This document shows positions 7,949-16,857 of a stretch of 64,000 nucleotides of DNA, piece by piece (position 1 is the first letter of the stretch; every line of letters starts with the position of its first letter). Position numbers and translations under genes: made by a program. Location: the NCBI RefSeq assembly GCF_029522115.1, contig NZ_JAKWFK010000010.1:1-64000 (forward strand). Direction: 5' to 3'. The notes beneath the pieces are model-generated. The model was not told where the DNA came from, did not search any database, and saw only the letters and a program-made list of their open reading frames with translations. The DNA is from Trinickia sp. Y13 (GTDB lineage Bacteria; Pseudomonadota; Gammaproteobacteria; Burkholderiales; Burkholderiaceae).

Positions 7949-10813
7949 TCAAAACAGCTGCCGCAATCGCAAACTACCGGCCTGAGAAAGGTAGCCTTGC
8001 CCGATCTGAACGTCATAGCGCGCGGTCACGCTCAGGTTCCGCGCTTTGAGCAGCGTCACGCCGGCGGTTACCAGGGCCGAGTTCGTGACGGGGCTGGTGC
8101 CCAGGGAGGTGAAACTGGTTTGGCCGCTAGGGTCGGCGGCGAAAGTGGCGTTGGTCAGCGCGCGCGTGTTGTCGTACTCGTGGCGCCATGCGACGGTCAA
8201 CTCGGGCACGAGCACACCATACGAGGTCGGCAGCTCGCGTTCGATTTTCGCGCCAAGGTCGGTGGTCACCGAGGTCAAGTGCGAGGAGCCGACCGACAGC
8301 GCCGCCCCGTTGCCTCCCGATTCCGTGTAGGCGTTTTGATGCAAGTAGCTATACGTGAGCGTCGCGAGCGGCGTGACGGTCGCGACGCCGAAGGCGAGCG
8401 GATAACCCACCTCGCCGCGCGCGACATACTGCTGCCCGCTGAAGCTGCCGTTGGCTTGCCCGGAGAAACCGGGGAAGTTGACCAACCGATTCGTGTCGTA
8501 GCGCTGGACGATCGCGCCGGCGGACAGATTGGCATACCACCTGCCCGTCACGTAGCTGCCGTAGCCGATCAGGCCGTACGAATTGATGCGCGTGTTGTCC
8601 CCGGCGGTATCGCCCGTGTTGTTAACAGCAGTGTTGCTATAGCTGAATGCGCCGCCGACACGCCAGGTATCGGACACCGCGCGGTCGACGCCGAACAGCA
8701 GGCCGCCGTAGTTTGCGCTGTATCCGTCCACCTGATCGCGCGCGTCCTGGCTCGCATGTCCACCGAACGCCTGTCCCCAGGCGCCCCAAGTCGGCGCCGC
8801 TTCTCCGGTCGAGATGCCGCTGCCTTCCCGTTGCGCCAGGCGCAGACCGTTGGCATGGCTCGAAATGATATTGAGCGTATCGAAGGTCGGGGCGGCCGCC
8901 GCGCGGCTCGAGGCGCTCTGCGACGTCGGACTGAGCTGCTTGCCCGCGGCATTGAGCGCTTGGGTCGAGCCGCCGGCATTGAGGGCGAGCGAGGCGTTGA
9001 ACAGATTGAGGAGCGCCGGACTGATGCCCGTGTAGTTCGCCAGCCCCGTGAGCGATGACACGGCATTGGGCGCAGTGGCGCCCGTCGGGGCCGGCGTCGG
9101 TGTTCCCGTTCCCGTTCCCGTCCCGGTGCCAGTGCCGGTTCCCGTACCGGTTCCTGTGCCTGTCCCCGTCCCGGTGGCGTTGGCGAGCGTCAGGACCAGA
9201 TCGCTGTTCGCCCCGTTGGCCACCGCGGCGCCAGTGACCACAAGCCCGGTGACCCCGGCGACCGAATAGCGCAGCGTCCCTTCGTTGTAGTTCGTACCCG
9301 TCCCGACGGCGTCGACGACGACGAAGCGCTGGCCGGCGGCGAATCCGTAGGCGTTGACCTTTTGCAGCGTCACAGCCGAGCCGCTCGCAATATTGGCGGT
9401 GCCTGAAACGACCAGTCGACCATAGCCGCCGTCGCTTGCGATCGTACCGCCCGCGACGGCGCTATCCGCGACGCCGACCAACAGCGTGGCCGACGCCCCT
9501 TGCGTGTAATTGCCGGTGATCGCGATGGGATTGTTGACCTGGAGCGTGGCGCCGGTGTTGTTGACGGCGTGACTGCCCACGTTGGCGTTGTCGTTGAGCA
9601 ATACGTTGCCGGAGCCGAATACGACGTTGGACGCAGTATTGACGATGGTGCCGATATTCGCGGCGGCGATGCCGCCGCTCAGCCCCGTCAACGTGCCGAA
9701 TGCCGCGCCGGCGCCGCCGCTGATGTTCAGATTGGTCGAGCCCGTGTTGCGGATGGTGCCGGCGATCAGGCCGCTGTTGCTGATCTGGCTGATGGTGCTG
9801 GTGCTATCGATATTGATCGCGTTGAGCAGACCCGTAATCGTGCCGCTGTTGATTACCGAGCCGATGGTTGCGCCGGCCAGCGCAAAGATACCGGTGTACG
9901 GCCCGCTCGGAAAACCGGTGACGGTTTGGGTCGTCGCGCCGCTGATCAGGCCGGAGTTGTTGATGGTCCCGATCGTGCCCGACTGCGCCACGACGCCGGA
10001 AAAGGTGCCGATGATCGTGCCGGTATTGGTCAGCGTCCCGAGGTTGGCGCCGCTGCGGATGAGCACACCTATTTCGTTGGTGATCAGGCCACTGTTGTTC
10101 AGCGTTCCGATCACACCTGAATTTTCGCCAAGTACGCCGTAGCCGACGATGGTTCCCGCGTACGTCGAGCCTTTGATCGTGCCGCTATTGAGAATCGTGC
10201 CGATGCTGCCGGCGTTGTTGTCGATGCCGAATATGCTGCCGCTCACCGTGCCGCTACCGGCGAGCAGTCCCATGTTGTTGACGATGCCGATGGTTCCGCT
10301 ATTGAGGATGCCCCTTCCCGCGCCTGTAATCGTCCCGGTTGCCGTATTGGTGAGCGTTCCGATGGTGCCGGTGTTGTTGATGCCGGCCGCGATGGTGCCC
10401 GCGATGCCGGAGGTGCTCACAAGACCGCTATTGTCGAACGTGTCGATCGAGCCGCTATTCCTGATACCCGAACTGCCGCCGACAAAGGTACCGGAATTGT
10501 TGTTGGTCACCAAGCCGATGGTGGCTGAACCGACCATTCCGTACGTGATGCCCGCGATGGTGCCGCTGTTGGTGAGCGTGCCCAACGAGGAGCCGGTCGC
10601 CAGGAAAGCGGTCGCCGTGTTGAAGTTCGAGAGAACGATACCGGGGGCGATCGTACAGTTGCCCGAGGACCAGCCTACTTCCGTGGTGTTCGAGCTGATC
10701 GTACCGTTGATTCCACAATCGGCTTTTGCAACTATCGGCACCACACTGGCGAGCACGCCGGCAAGCGCGGCGGCGATCGCATGTTGTCTCGACGGTACGT
10801 TGTTACGGTTCAT
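7949..10813 (-). CDS. Large autotransporter with repetitive beta-helix passenger
   Basis: A 954-residue type V secretion protein. A signal peptide ends near AKA at residue 31. The passenger, about 32-390, is a run of degenerate N-S-G-T-I-G-T-L repeats predicted to form a beta-helix, followed by a pertactin-like section (GNYTQGASATLLVG, then VVVDAVGTG). Residues about 546-573 are an unbroken Gly-Thr repeat, then a Pro-Thr hinge. The last about 280 residues form the outer-membrane barrel, starting near TWGAWGQAFGG and ending in the terminal Phe (LRQLF) needed for BAM recognition. Likely role: surface adhesin. Downstream modifying enzymes on the same strand suggest that the passenger may be decorated. 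Confidence 0.9.
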   Translation of the reverse strand: MNRNNVPSRQHAIAAALAGVLASVVPIVAKADCGINGTISSNTTEVGWSSGNCTIAPGIVLSNFNTATAFLATGSSLGTLTNSGTIAGITYGMVGSATIGLVTNNNSGTFVGGSSGIRNSGSIDTFDNSGLVSTSGIAGTIAAGINNTGTIGTLTNTATGTITGAGRGILNSGTIGIVNNMGLLAGSGTVSGSIFGIDNNAGSIGTILNSGTIKGSTYAGTIVGYGVLGENSGVIGTLNNSGLITNEIGVLIRSGANLGTLTNTGTIIGTFSGVVAQSGTIGTINNSGLISGATTQTVTGFPSGPYTGIFALAGATIGSVINSGTITGLLNAINIDSTSTISQISNSGLIAGTIRNTGSTNLNISGGAGAAFGTLTGLSGGIAAANIGTIVNTASNVVFGSGNVLLNDNANVGSHAVNNTGATLQVNNPIAITGNYTQGASATLLVGVADSAVAGGTIASDGGYGRLVVSGTANIASGSAVTLQKVNAYGFAAGQRFVVVDAVGTGTNYNEGTLRYSVAGVTGLVVTGAAVANGANSDLVLTLANATGTGTGTGTGTGTGTGTGTGTGTGTPTPAPTGATAPNAVSSLTGLANYTGISPALLNLFNASLALNAGGSTQALNAAGKQLSPTSQSASSRAAAAPTFDTLNIISSHANGLRLAQREGSGISTGEAAPTWGAWGQAFGGHASQDARDQVDGYSANYGGLLFGVDRAVSDTWRVGGAFSYSNTAVNNTGDTAGDNTRINSYGLIGYGSYVTGRWYANLSAGAIVQRYDTNRLVNFPGFSGQANGSFSGQQYVARGEVGYPLAFGVATVTPLATLTYSYLHQNAYTESGGNGAALSVGSSHLTSVTTDLGAKIERELPTSYGVLVPELTVAWRHEYDNTRALTNATFAADPSGQTSFTSLGTSPVTNSALVTAGVTLLKARNLSVTARYDVQIGQGYLSQAGSLRLRQLF
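9098..9175. repeat. Hexamer repeat coding the Gly-Thr linker
   Basis: On the plus strand about 13 units of a C-C-C-G-T-T / C-C-G-G-T-G type hexamer run in tandem, coding Gly-Thr dipeptides on the minus strand. Changes of whole units keep the reading frame, so the linker length could vary between strains without inactivating the protein. Confidence 0.75.
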
Positions 10814-10843
10814 GAGCGCCCCGATGGATATGTCTCGGACGCA

Positions 10844-10871
10844 ATTATGTAAGAACCGGGGCGACTTGCAA
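10844..10871 (-). promoter_or_regulatory. Likely sigma-70 promoter of the autotransporter gene
   Basis: Reading the minus strand, TTGCAA (10866-10871) and CATAAT (10844-10849) are 16 bases apart and about 30 bases upstream of the start codon at 10813. The spacing and sequence fit a sigma-70 promoter. The 491-base gap upstream supports an independent transcription start here. Confidence 0.5.
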
Positions 10872-11304
10872 AATATTATTCAGGGGAATCGCGATATTTC
10901 GGCATGTGACCTTTTTTGCGTCACGCTCACCCATGCACATCCTTCGAAGTTCTCCATTTCGAACGAGCTTGCCGGTGACTTTCATTTTAATTACACACAA
11001 GTCCACTCTATGTCCCTCAACCCTCGCCAGCTGCGGGCCGCAAGCACGTTTGCTCCGCCCTCCACTCACCCTCGCAATGGGTCGCCCTTGGCCTTGTCAA
11101 TACGTACTATGCGCATTGACTCGAAAATATCTTGGCGCCTGCCCCCCCGGGATCCACCGAGTGTCTTTTGAACAGGAAAACACCCATTGACAGTGACGCC
11201 TTATTCGATTCGATTAATAGAATTTAAATGAGCGTCTGAAGAGCGGCGCTGTTCGAATGCGCGTGAGTCATCTTGGGATCGCTTTCCGTTTTCCGTTCTA
11301 TCGC
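10872..11304. other. Upstream region of the autotransporter
   Basis: About 430 bases of moderately AT-rich sequence, including an AT-rich patch at 11205-11232, between the methyltransferase stop and the promoter. I see no gene or clear terminator. It is long enough to hold regulator sites for the autotransporter. Confidence 0.5.
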
Positions 11305-12132
11305 TCAAGGCTGCGCATGCCCCGCCAATGGATGGGCCGTCGCGTCGACGATTTCCTCGAACCCTTCTAGCACCAGGCTCGACTCCCGTGGAACACCCAG
11401 CATGTTGAACGAATAGAGTTGCGGGTAGCGGTCCCGTGCCTCGCCCCGAAAATTCCCCGGATTGAATAGCGGGCTGATGTGCCAGCACAGCCGGTAGCGT
11501 TGCGCCCACAAATATTCGATCAGCGCAGGGGAGTTGGCGACCCGATCGTTTTCAACGAACAACAGAGGACGGTGCGTCGCGATCACGCCTCGGGCGCCTT
11601 GCAACACTTGCAACTCGAACCCTTCGACGTCGACCTTCAACAAGTGAACGGCTCGCCCCTGCATCATCTCGTCGAGTCGCACGCACGGCACCCGAATACC
11701 ATCGTTCAACGGTTCCGTGCGCGCCGACACCGCCCCGAAATTACCTGAGCGCCGGTAGTCGGGCGACGCGAACCAGACCGTTCCGGCATCCGCTGCGCAC
11801 GCGAACGGCCACGCGGTCACATTGTCCACGGCGTTCAGTGCGAGGTTCGCGCACAGGTTCTGAAACACGAACGGCTGCGGCTCGAAGGCGATCACGTCGG
11901 CGCCAACGGCCTTGGCCGCTTTCGCCAGCGGCACCGTCTGGCTGCCGATATTGGCGCCTACTTCGACGATGGCGCCCGGGCCATTGACACATTGCAACAG
12001 CAACTGCGTTTCGGCCTCAGCGTACTCGCCATAGTGGATCAACGCTTGCCCGACATATTCGTCGAAGCGATTGGCAAGCATGGTTCCGTGTCGGGTGTCG
12101 ACTAGAACGTAGGGATCTGCGGCGTGTGGCAT
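11305..12132 (-). CDS. FkbM-family SAM-dependent methyltransferase
   Basis: A 275-residue cytoplasmic protein with the FkbM methyltransferase signature: SAM-binding motif I V-E-V-G-A-N-I-G-S-Q-T at about 58-68, an acidic residue after beta-2 (IAFEPQ), and the conserved LLKVDVEGFELQVL near 165-178. FkbM enzymes O-methylate sugars or polyketides. It precedes the autotransporter in the same orientation and may serve the same surface structure, together with the downstream glycosyl- and sulfotransferase. The 491-base gap means it need not be in one transcript with them. Confidence 0.8.
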   Translation of the reverse strand: MPHAADPYVLVDTRHGTMLANRFDEYVGQALIHYGEYAEAETQLLLQCVNGPGAIVEVGANIGSQTVPLAKAAKAVGADVIAFEPQPFVFQNLCANLALNAVDNVTAWPFACAADAGTVWFASPDYRRSGNFGAVSARTEPLNDGIRVPCVRLDEMMQGRAVHLLKVDVEGFELQVLQGARGVIATHRPLLFVENDRVANSPALIEYLWAQRYRLCWHISPLFNPGNFRGEARDRYPQLYSFNMLGVPRESSLVLEGFEEIVDATAHPLAGHAQP

Positions 12133-12295
12133 GGGACTAGCGGCTCACCTTGATGGACTGACGCGTCGGGATCGGGCGCGGTCATGCATAGTCTATCCGG
12201 GGGCCGACATAATGCGCCGCCACCACACTCAACCGGTGTGGATGCAGCGTGCTGCTTTCCGCATGCGTAGAAAAATCCAACGCGCGTCACGCTCT

Positions 12296-13036
12296 TCATC
12301 GCCCCGCTCCCCCCTCGAACAATTCGACGTGCTCGTCGAATACGCGCTGTTGACGCAGCAGCGCGTCGTCGAGGTGCGCAAGCAGAGCACGTTCCGCCGC
12401 ATCCGGATCGTGCGCGACTAGCGCGTCGAGCACGCGCTGGTGCTGCGCGAGCGTCATCGCTCCCTCTTCCGGCTCGCGCGCAGTCACGTAGCGCACCCGA
12501 TCGATAGGCGCCCTGACCAAGTCGATCAATTGCAGGATCTTAGGCAGCCGAGCCGCCGCGCCCACTGCCGCATGAAATCGGTTGTCCTGCCGGATCGCTT
12601 CCACTGGATCGTTCCGCCCGATCGCACGCCGGTGCGCTTCCTGAATGTCGTGCAAGGTATCGAGTTCGCGCGCGGTGATCAGTTCGGCCGCGCGGCGAAT
12701 GCTCGCGCTTTCGAGTACACGCCGTATCAACGCGCCTTCGATGAACTGCTCTCGCAGCACCGGCGCGACGAAGGTGCCGGACTGAGCCGCGATCGCGACG
12801 AGTTCTTCGCGGGCGAGCCGCTGAAGCGCCTCGCGCACCGGCGTGCGCGAAATGCCCAGCGTTTCGCTCAACGCGCGCTCGAAGATCACGTCCGACGGCA
12901 AAACGGCCATGGTGATGATCGCCTCACGCAGCAGATCGTAAATCTGCGTGGACAGCGGCTGCGCGCGGTCCAGCGACGTGGCGCGCGGCAGCACACGGGT
13001 GATGAATTGCTGGGGATCGTTACGGTCGGTTTTCAT
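12296..13036 (-). CDS. GntR/FadR-family transcriptional regulator
   Basis: A 246-residue FCD-type regulator. The N-terminal winged helix (about 25-90) contains FERALSETLGISRTPVREAL, the typical GntR recognition segment. The C-terminal all-helical FCD domain (about 100-230) carries metal and ligand residues in DNRFHAAV and LAQHQRVLDAL. It is divergent from the sugar ABC transporter operon and probably represses it in the absence of a sugar-acid ligand. The ATG at 13036 is preferred to 13069, which would lengthen the protein without homology. A palindromic site lies at 13182-13195 in the shared promoter region. Confidence 0.85.
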   Translation of the reverse strand: MKTDRNDPQQFITRVLPRATSLDRAQPLSTQIYDLLREAIITMAVLPSDVIFERALSETLGISRTPVREALQRLAREELVAIAAQSGTFVAPVLREQFIEGALIRRVLESASIRRAAELITARELDTLHDIQEAHRRAIGRNDPVEAIRQDNRFHAAVGAAARLPKILQLIDLVRAPIDRVRYVTAREPEEGAMTLAQHQRVLDALVAHDPDAAERALLAHLDDALLRQQRVFDEHVELFEGGAGR

Positions 13037-13181
13037 GAGCCATGGGCAGGGCGCGCCCCAATCAAACAATCATTCTACGGGCCGGCGGCCGCGCGACTCA
13101 TGCATGGGTCGTTCCGACGCAACCAGTGGGAGACGTACCTCGTCGAGCGACATGAAGAAATTCCACCGATCATGCCGTTCA

Positions 13182-13195
13182 ACTAGTATATTAGT
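13182..13195. promoter_or_regulatory. Candidate GntR operator
   Basis: ACTAGTATATTAGT is a near-perfect palindrome (ACTA, six bases, TAGT) with a TATA core, placed midway between the divergent gntR and binding-protein genes. GntR/FadR proteins bind short AT-centred palindromes of this sort. Function is inferred. Confidence 0.5.
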
Positions 13196-13313
13196 CAACC
13201 GAGGCGTTGCCATCGACTCGGCCCGACCTCCTCGTCCCCCTGCGCCCCTTGAGCTTGGCAGGCATCGCCGCGTTGCGCGTGGACGTTCCAATCAGATCAA
13301 AAGGAGACAGCAA

Positions 13314-14339
13314 GTGCGTTCGTACCTCGCTTCTGCAGTGCTCGGATTTTGTCTCGTTGCCAACGGCGCGGCGCAGGCGCAAACCGCAGCCGCCGGCAGC
13401 ACCGCGGCGATGAAGGTCGCGCTTTCCAACAATTACGCCGGCAACAGCTGGCGCCAGACCATGCTCAAAAGCTGGGCTGAAGTGGCGGACCCCGCCGTCA
13501 AGGCCGGCATCGTTGCGGCGGCGCCCACTTTCACGACGGCGGAGAATCAGGCCACCGAGCAGGCGCAACAAATTCAGAATCTCATCTTGCAGGGCTACAA
13601 AGCCATCGCCATCGACGCCGCCTCGCCCACCGCGCTCAACGGCGTGATCAAGCAGGCATGCGCGGCGGGCGTGACCGTGGTCACGTTCGACGGCATCGCA
13701 ACGGAACCCTGTGCGTATCGCATCGCCGTCGATTTCCATCAACTCGGCGCCATGCAGATCGACTACATGGCCAAACGCCTGAACGGCAAAGGCAATCTCC
13801 TCGAAATCCGCGGTCTGGCCGGCGTATCGGTCGACGACGAGATTCACCGCGGCATCGCCGACGAAATCAAGAAGTATCCGGGCTTGAAAATCGTCGGTTC
13901 CGTGCACGGCGACTGGACGCAAACGGTCGCGCAAAAGCAGGTGGCCGGCATCTTGCCGACGCTGCCCAAGATCGACGGCGTCGTCGCCCAAGGAGGCGAT
14001 GGCTACGGCGCGGCCAACGCGATCAAGGAAGCCGGGCGCCCTACGCCGATCATCATTCTCGGCAACCGCCAGGAAGAGCTCGCTTGGTGGGCGCAGCAGC
14101 GTAAGAACGGTGGGTACGAGACGCTCTCCGTGACCATCCCGCCCGGCTGCTCCACTTTTGCGTTCTGGGTCACGCAGCAGTTGCTCGCGGGCAAAAAACT
14201 CCCGCACGATATCCGTATGCCGCTCATGGCCGTCACGGCGGACGAACTCGACGCCGTTCTTGCGAAGACGCCTCCGGGCGGTATCGCCAACAAGCTGTAT
14301 AGCCGCGACGAGGTGACGAAGATCGTCGACGCCAAATAG
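13314..14339 (+). CDS. Sugar ABC transporter periplasmic binding protein
   Basis: A 341-residue protein with a signal peptide cleaved near GAAQAQ (residue 23). The mature part is a periplasmic-binding-protein type 1 fold like ribose-binding proteins, with ALSNNYAGNSWRQTMLKSW at the start and the ligand region DGIATEPCAYRIAVDF. The GTG start at 13314 is preceded by AAGGAG at proper spacing; longer frames upstream lack the signal peptide. It delivers a sugar or sugar derivative to the ATPase and permeases encoded next. The substrate is not evident from the sequence. Confidence 0.87.
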   Translation: MRSYLASAVLGFCLVANGAAQAQTAAAGSTAAMKVALSNNYAGNSWRQTMLKSWAEVADPAVKAGIVAAAPTFTTAENQATEQAQQIQNLILQGYKAIAIDAASPTALNGVIKQACAAGVTVVTFDGIATEPCAYRIAVDFHQLGAMQIDYMAKRLNGKGNLLEIRGLAGVSVDDEIHRGIADEIKKYPGLKIVGSVHGDWTQTVAQKQVAGILPTLPKIDGVVAQGGDGYGAANAIKEAGRPTPIIILGNRQEELAWWAQQRKNGGYETLSVTIPPGCSTFAFWVTQQLLAGKKLPHDIRMPLMAVTADELDAVLAKTPPGGIANKLYSRDEVTKIVDAK

Positions 14340-14386
14340 GCGCTCGTCGCCATGGACCCGGGACGAACGACACGCAGGAGGACGAA

Positions 14387-15922
14387 TTGATCGACGCGCA
14401 TGCTCCCGCGCCGCCGCGGTCGAACGGCGCACCGCCGGCGCTGATCTCGCTCGAGCGAATCGGCAAAACCTTCGGCCGCGTGCAAGCGCTGGCGGACATC
14501 CGCTTCGAATTTCGCTCTGGCGAATGCGTCGGCATCGCCGGCCACAACGGTGCGGGCAAATCGACGCTGATGGCCGTGCTCACGGGTGTGTTTCGGCCCG
14601 ACGAAGGGACCATGGCGATAGAGGGCCGTCAAGTCTCGGGCTACGACCCCAATGCGGCTCGCGCCGCCGGTGTGCGCTGCGTGTTTCAAGAGCTATCGCT
14701 GTGCGCGAACCTGAGCGTGGCCGAGAACATGCCGATCCTGCATCCGGAACTTCGCGGGCACGATTGGCGGCGCCGCGCCACGCGCCTCATGCTCGAGCAG
14801 CTCGATGCGATCTTTCCGGGGCATGGCATGAAGGGGCACGAACTGATCGCAGACCTCACGCTGACCCAGCGGCAAATGGTGGAGATCGCGCGCGCGTTCA
14901 CGGTAGTCAGCGATCCCGTGAAGCTCGTGATCCTCGACGAGCCCACTTCGAGTCTCGACGCGCATACCGCCGCACAGTTGCTCGCTTTCATCGGAAAGGC
15001 CGGTGAGCGCGGCATTGCGACGATCCTCATCAGCCACATGCTCGGCGAGATCGTGCACGCGGCGCATCGCGTACTGGTGATGCGCGATGGCCGTGTGGCG
15101 GCAGTCCTGCCGCGTGAGGCGATTACGCACGATGCGATCGTGGCCGCGATGGGCCAGGATCTCGATGCCGACGCCGTACCAGCGACGCGCGGCGAGACCA
15201 GCCGCGGCAATACCCACGCGGCGCCCGCCTACCACTGGATGATCGGGGCCGGCGCGAGGACGCGAATCGATGCGCTGCGCGGCGAAATCCTCGGCTTCGC
15301 GGGGCTTGCGGGCCAAGGACAGAGCGAAGCCTTGCTGACGATCTACGAAGCGGCCACGAAGGGACGCGAACGCGTGGCGTTCGTGGCGGGCGACCGCTCG
15401 CGCGACGGCGTGTTTCCGCTATGGTCGATCGCGCAGAACCTAGACGTACGGTGGCTGCTCGACGCTCGCCGCAACGCTGAGTCAAACGCGAGGCCGCTCG
15501 CCCTTCTGCCACGCTTGATCGATCGCCGCGCGGCCCGCGCGCTCGCCACCGCGTGGACGGAGCGCATCGGCATACGCGGCGCGCCTTCCGGTGCGGGCAT
15601 TCTCTCGCTGTCGGGCGGCAATCAGCAGAAGGTGCTGTTCGCACGCGCTCTGGCGTCCGACGCTCAACTGATCCTGATGGACGACCCCACACGCGGCGTC
15701 GACATCGGCACGAAGCGCGAGTTGTACAAGCTCATTCGCGAAGAAGCGGAGCGCGGCCGCACGTTCATCTGGTACACGACAGAGAACGATGAATTCGCTC
15801 ACTGCGGCCGAACCTATGTTTTCCGTGCGGGTCGCGTGACGCGGCTGCTGCATGCACACGAATGCAACGAGCAGTCGCTGCTGGCGGCGAGCTTCACTGA
15901 CTTCGAGGGGGTTCCGATTTGA
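14387..15922 (+). CDS. Sugar ABC transporter ATPase, duplicated (RbsA/XylG-like)
   Basis: A 511-residue protein with two ATPase halves. The first has Walker A A-G-H-N-G-A-G-K-S-T (about 52-61), signature region LTLTQRQMVEIARAF and Walker B LVILDEPTSSLD. The second has the degenerate Walker A usual in this family (GLAGQGQSE), signature LSGGNQQK and LILMDDPTRGVD. It starts at a TTG (14387) after AGGAGG. It powers import by the two permeases encoded immediately after, and overlaps the first by four bases. Confidence 0.9.
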   Translation: MIDAHAPAPPRSNGAPPALISLERIGKTFGRVQALADIRFEFRSGECVGIAGHNGAGKSTLMAVLTGVFRPDEGTMAIEGRQVSGYDPNAARAAGVRCVFQELSLCANLSVAENMPILHPELRGHDWRRRATRLMLEQLDAIFPGHGMKGHELIADLTLTQRQMVEIARAFTVVSDPVKLVILDEPTSSLDAHTAAQLLAFIGKAGERGIATILISHMLGEIVHAAHRVLVMRDGRVAAVLPREAITHDAIVAAMGQDLDADAVPATRGETSRGNTHAAPAYHWMIGAGARTRIDALRGEILGFAGLAGQGQSEALLTIYEAATKGRERVAFVAGDRSRDGVFPLWSIAQNLDVRWLLDARRNAESNARPLALLPRLIDRRAARALATAWTERIGIRGAPSGAGILSLSGGNQQKVLFARALASDAQLILMDDPTRGVDIGTKRELYKLIREEAERGRTFIWYTTENDEFAHCGRTYVFRAGRVTRLLHAHECNEQSLLAASFTDFEGVPI

Positions 15923-16857
15923 ACTGGACGCTAGACCGCGCGACGCTGCGCGCGCTGCTGCCCGCGTTTTCCCTCGTCGCGGTGCTGGTGCCGATCTTCT
16001 TCCTGCAGCCCGCCACCTTCAGCTATTTCGGCCTTGGCCTGCTGCTCAATCTTGCGGTGCCGCTCGTGCTCGCGACGCTCGCGCAACTGGCGATCATCAC
16101 CGCGAACGATCTCGATCTGTCGATCGGGCCTTTCGTGAGTTTGGTCGCCTGCATCGGCGCGACGCTGCTGGCCGACCGGCCGCTCGTCGGCCTCGCGGCG
16201 CTCGCCGGTTGCGTGCTTCTCTATGCGGCCGTGGGCGCCCTCGTCGAATTCCGGCAGATTCCCTCCATCGTCGTGACGCTCGGTCTCTCGTTCGTCTGGA
16301 ACGGGCTTGCCGTGTTGCTGCTGCCCACGCCGGGCGGCACGAGCCCCGCGTGGCTCACTTCGGTCATGGGCTATCAAACGCCTTTCGTCGCCGCGCCGAT
16401 CCTCTGGTCGACGCTGATCGCCGTGCTCGTGCATCTGCTGCTGATGCGCTCTTCGTTCGGCGTGCGGCTGCGCGGCACCGGCGGCAACCCGCGCGCGATG
16501 CGGCGTTTCGGCTGGTCGCTCGTACGCGGCAAGGCGCTGCTGTACGGCATCGCGGCGATCTTCGGCGTGCTCTCGGGGCTCTGCCTGCTTGGCCTGACCA
16601 CGTCCGCGGATGCCAATCTCGCCCTACGCTACACGTTACTTTCGATCGCCGCCGTCATACTGGGGGGAGGCGAATTCATCGGCGGACGCGTTTCGGTGAT
16701 AGGCGCCGTATTGGGCGCGACGACGCTCACGCTCGCAGCCTCGTTTCTCGCTTTTCTGAACGTGTCGCCCGATTGGCAAGTCGGCATGCAAGGCGCGATC
16801 CTGATCGTCGTGCTTTCGCTGCGCGTGCTGCTGCAACGACGCGGAGATCAATCATGA
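15919..16857 (+). CDS. Sugar ABC transporter permease 1
   Basis: A 312-residue membrane protein of the RbsC/BPD-transp-2 family with about eight to ten hydrophobic segments. The conserved loop ITANDLDLSIGPFVSLVACI near residues 60-80 and the late ILGGGEFIGGRVSVIGAVLG motif are visible. It starts at TTG within the ATPase stop codon. It pairs with the second permease as a heterodimer, an arrangement found when the operon encodes two distinct permeases. Confidence 0.88.
   Translation: MNWTLDRATLRALLPAFSLVAVLVPIFFLQPATFSYFGLGLLLNLAVPLVLATLAQLAIITANDLDLSIGPFVSLVACIGATLLADRPLVGLAALAGCVLLYAAVGALVEFRQIPSIVVTLGLSFVWNGLAVLLLPTPGGTSPAWLTSVMGYQTPFVAAPILWSTLIAVLVHLLLMRSSFGVRLRGTGGNPRAMRRFGWSLVRGKALLYGIAAIFGVLSGLCLLGLTTSADANLALRYTLLSIAAVILGGGEFIGGRVSVIGAVLGATTLTLAASFLAFLNVSPDWQVGMQGAILIVVLSLRVLLQRRGDQS

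Noticed and set aside
9582-11171. Two long plus-strand frames antisense to the autotransporter
   Set aside because: They are composed of Val, Pro and Leu from the antisense of a repetitive Gly-Thr-Ile gene. They show no start signals or domains.
13191-14432. 413-codon minus-strand frame across the binding-protein gene
   Set aside because: It is the antisense shadow of a gene with a signal peptide and family match. The high GC of the strand explains the lack of stops.
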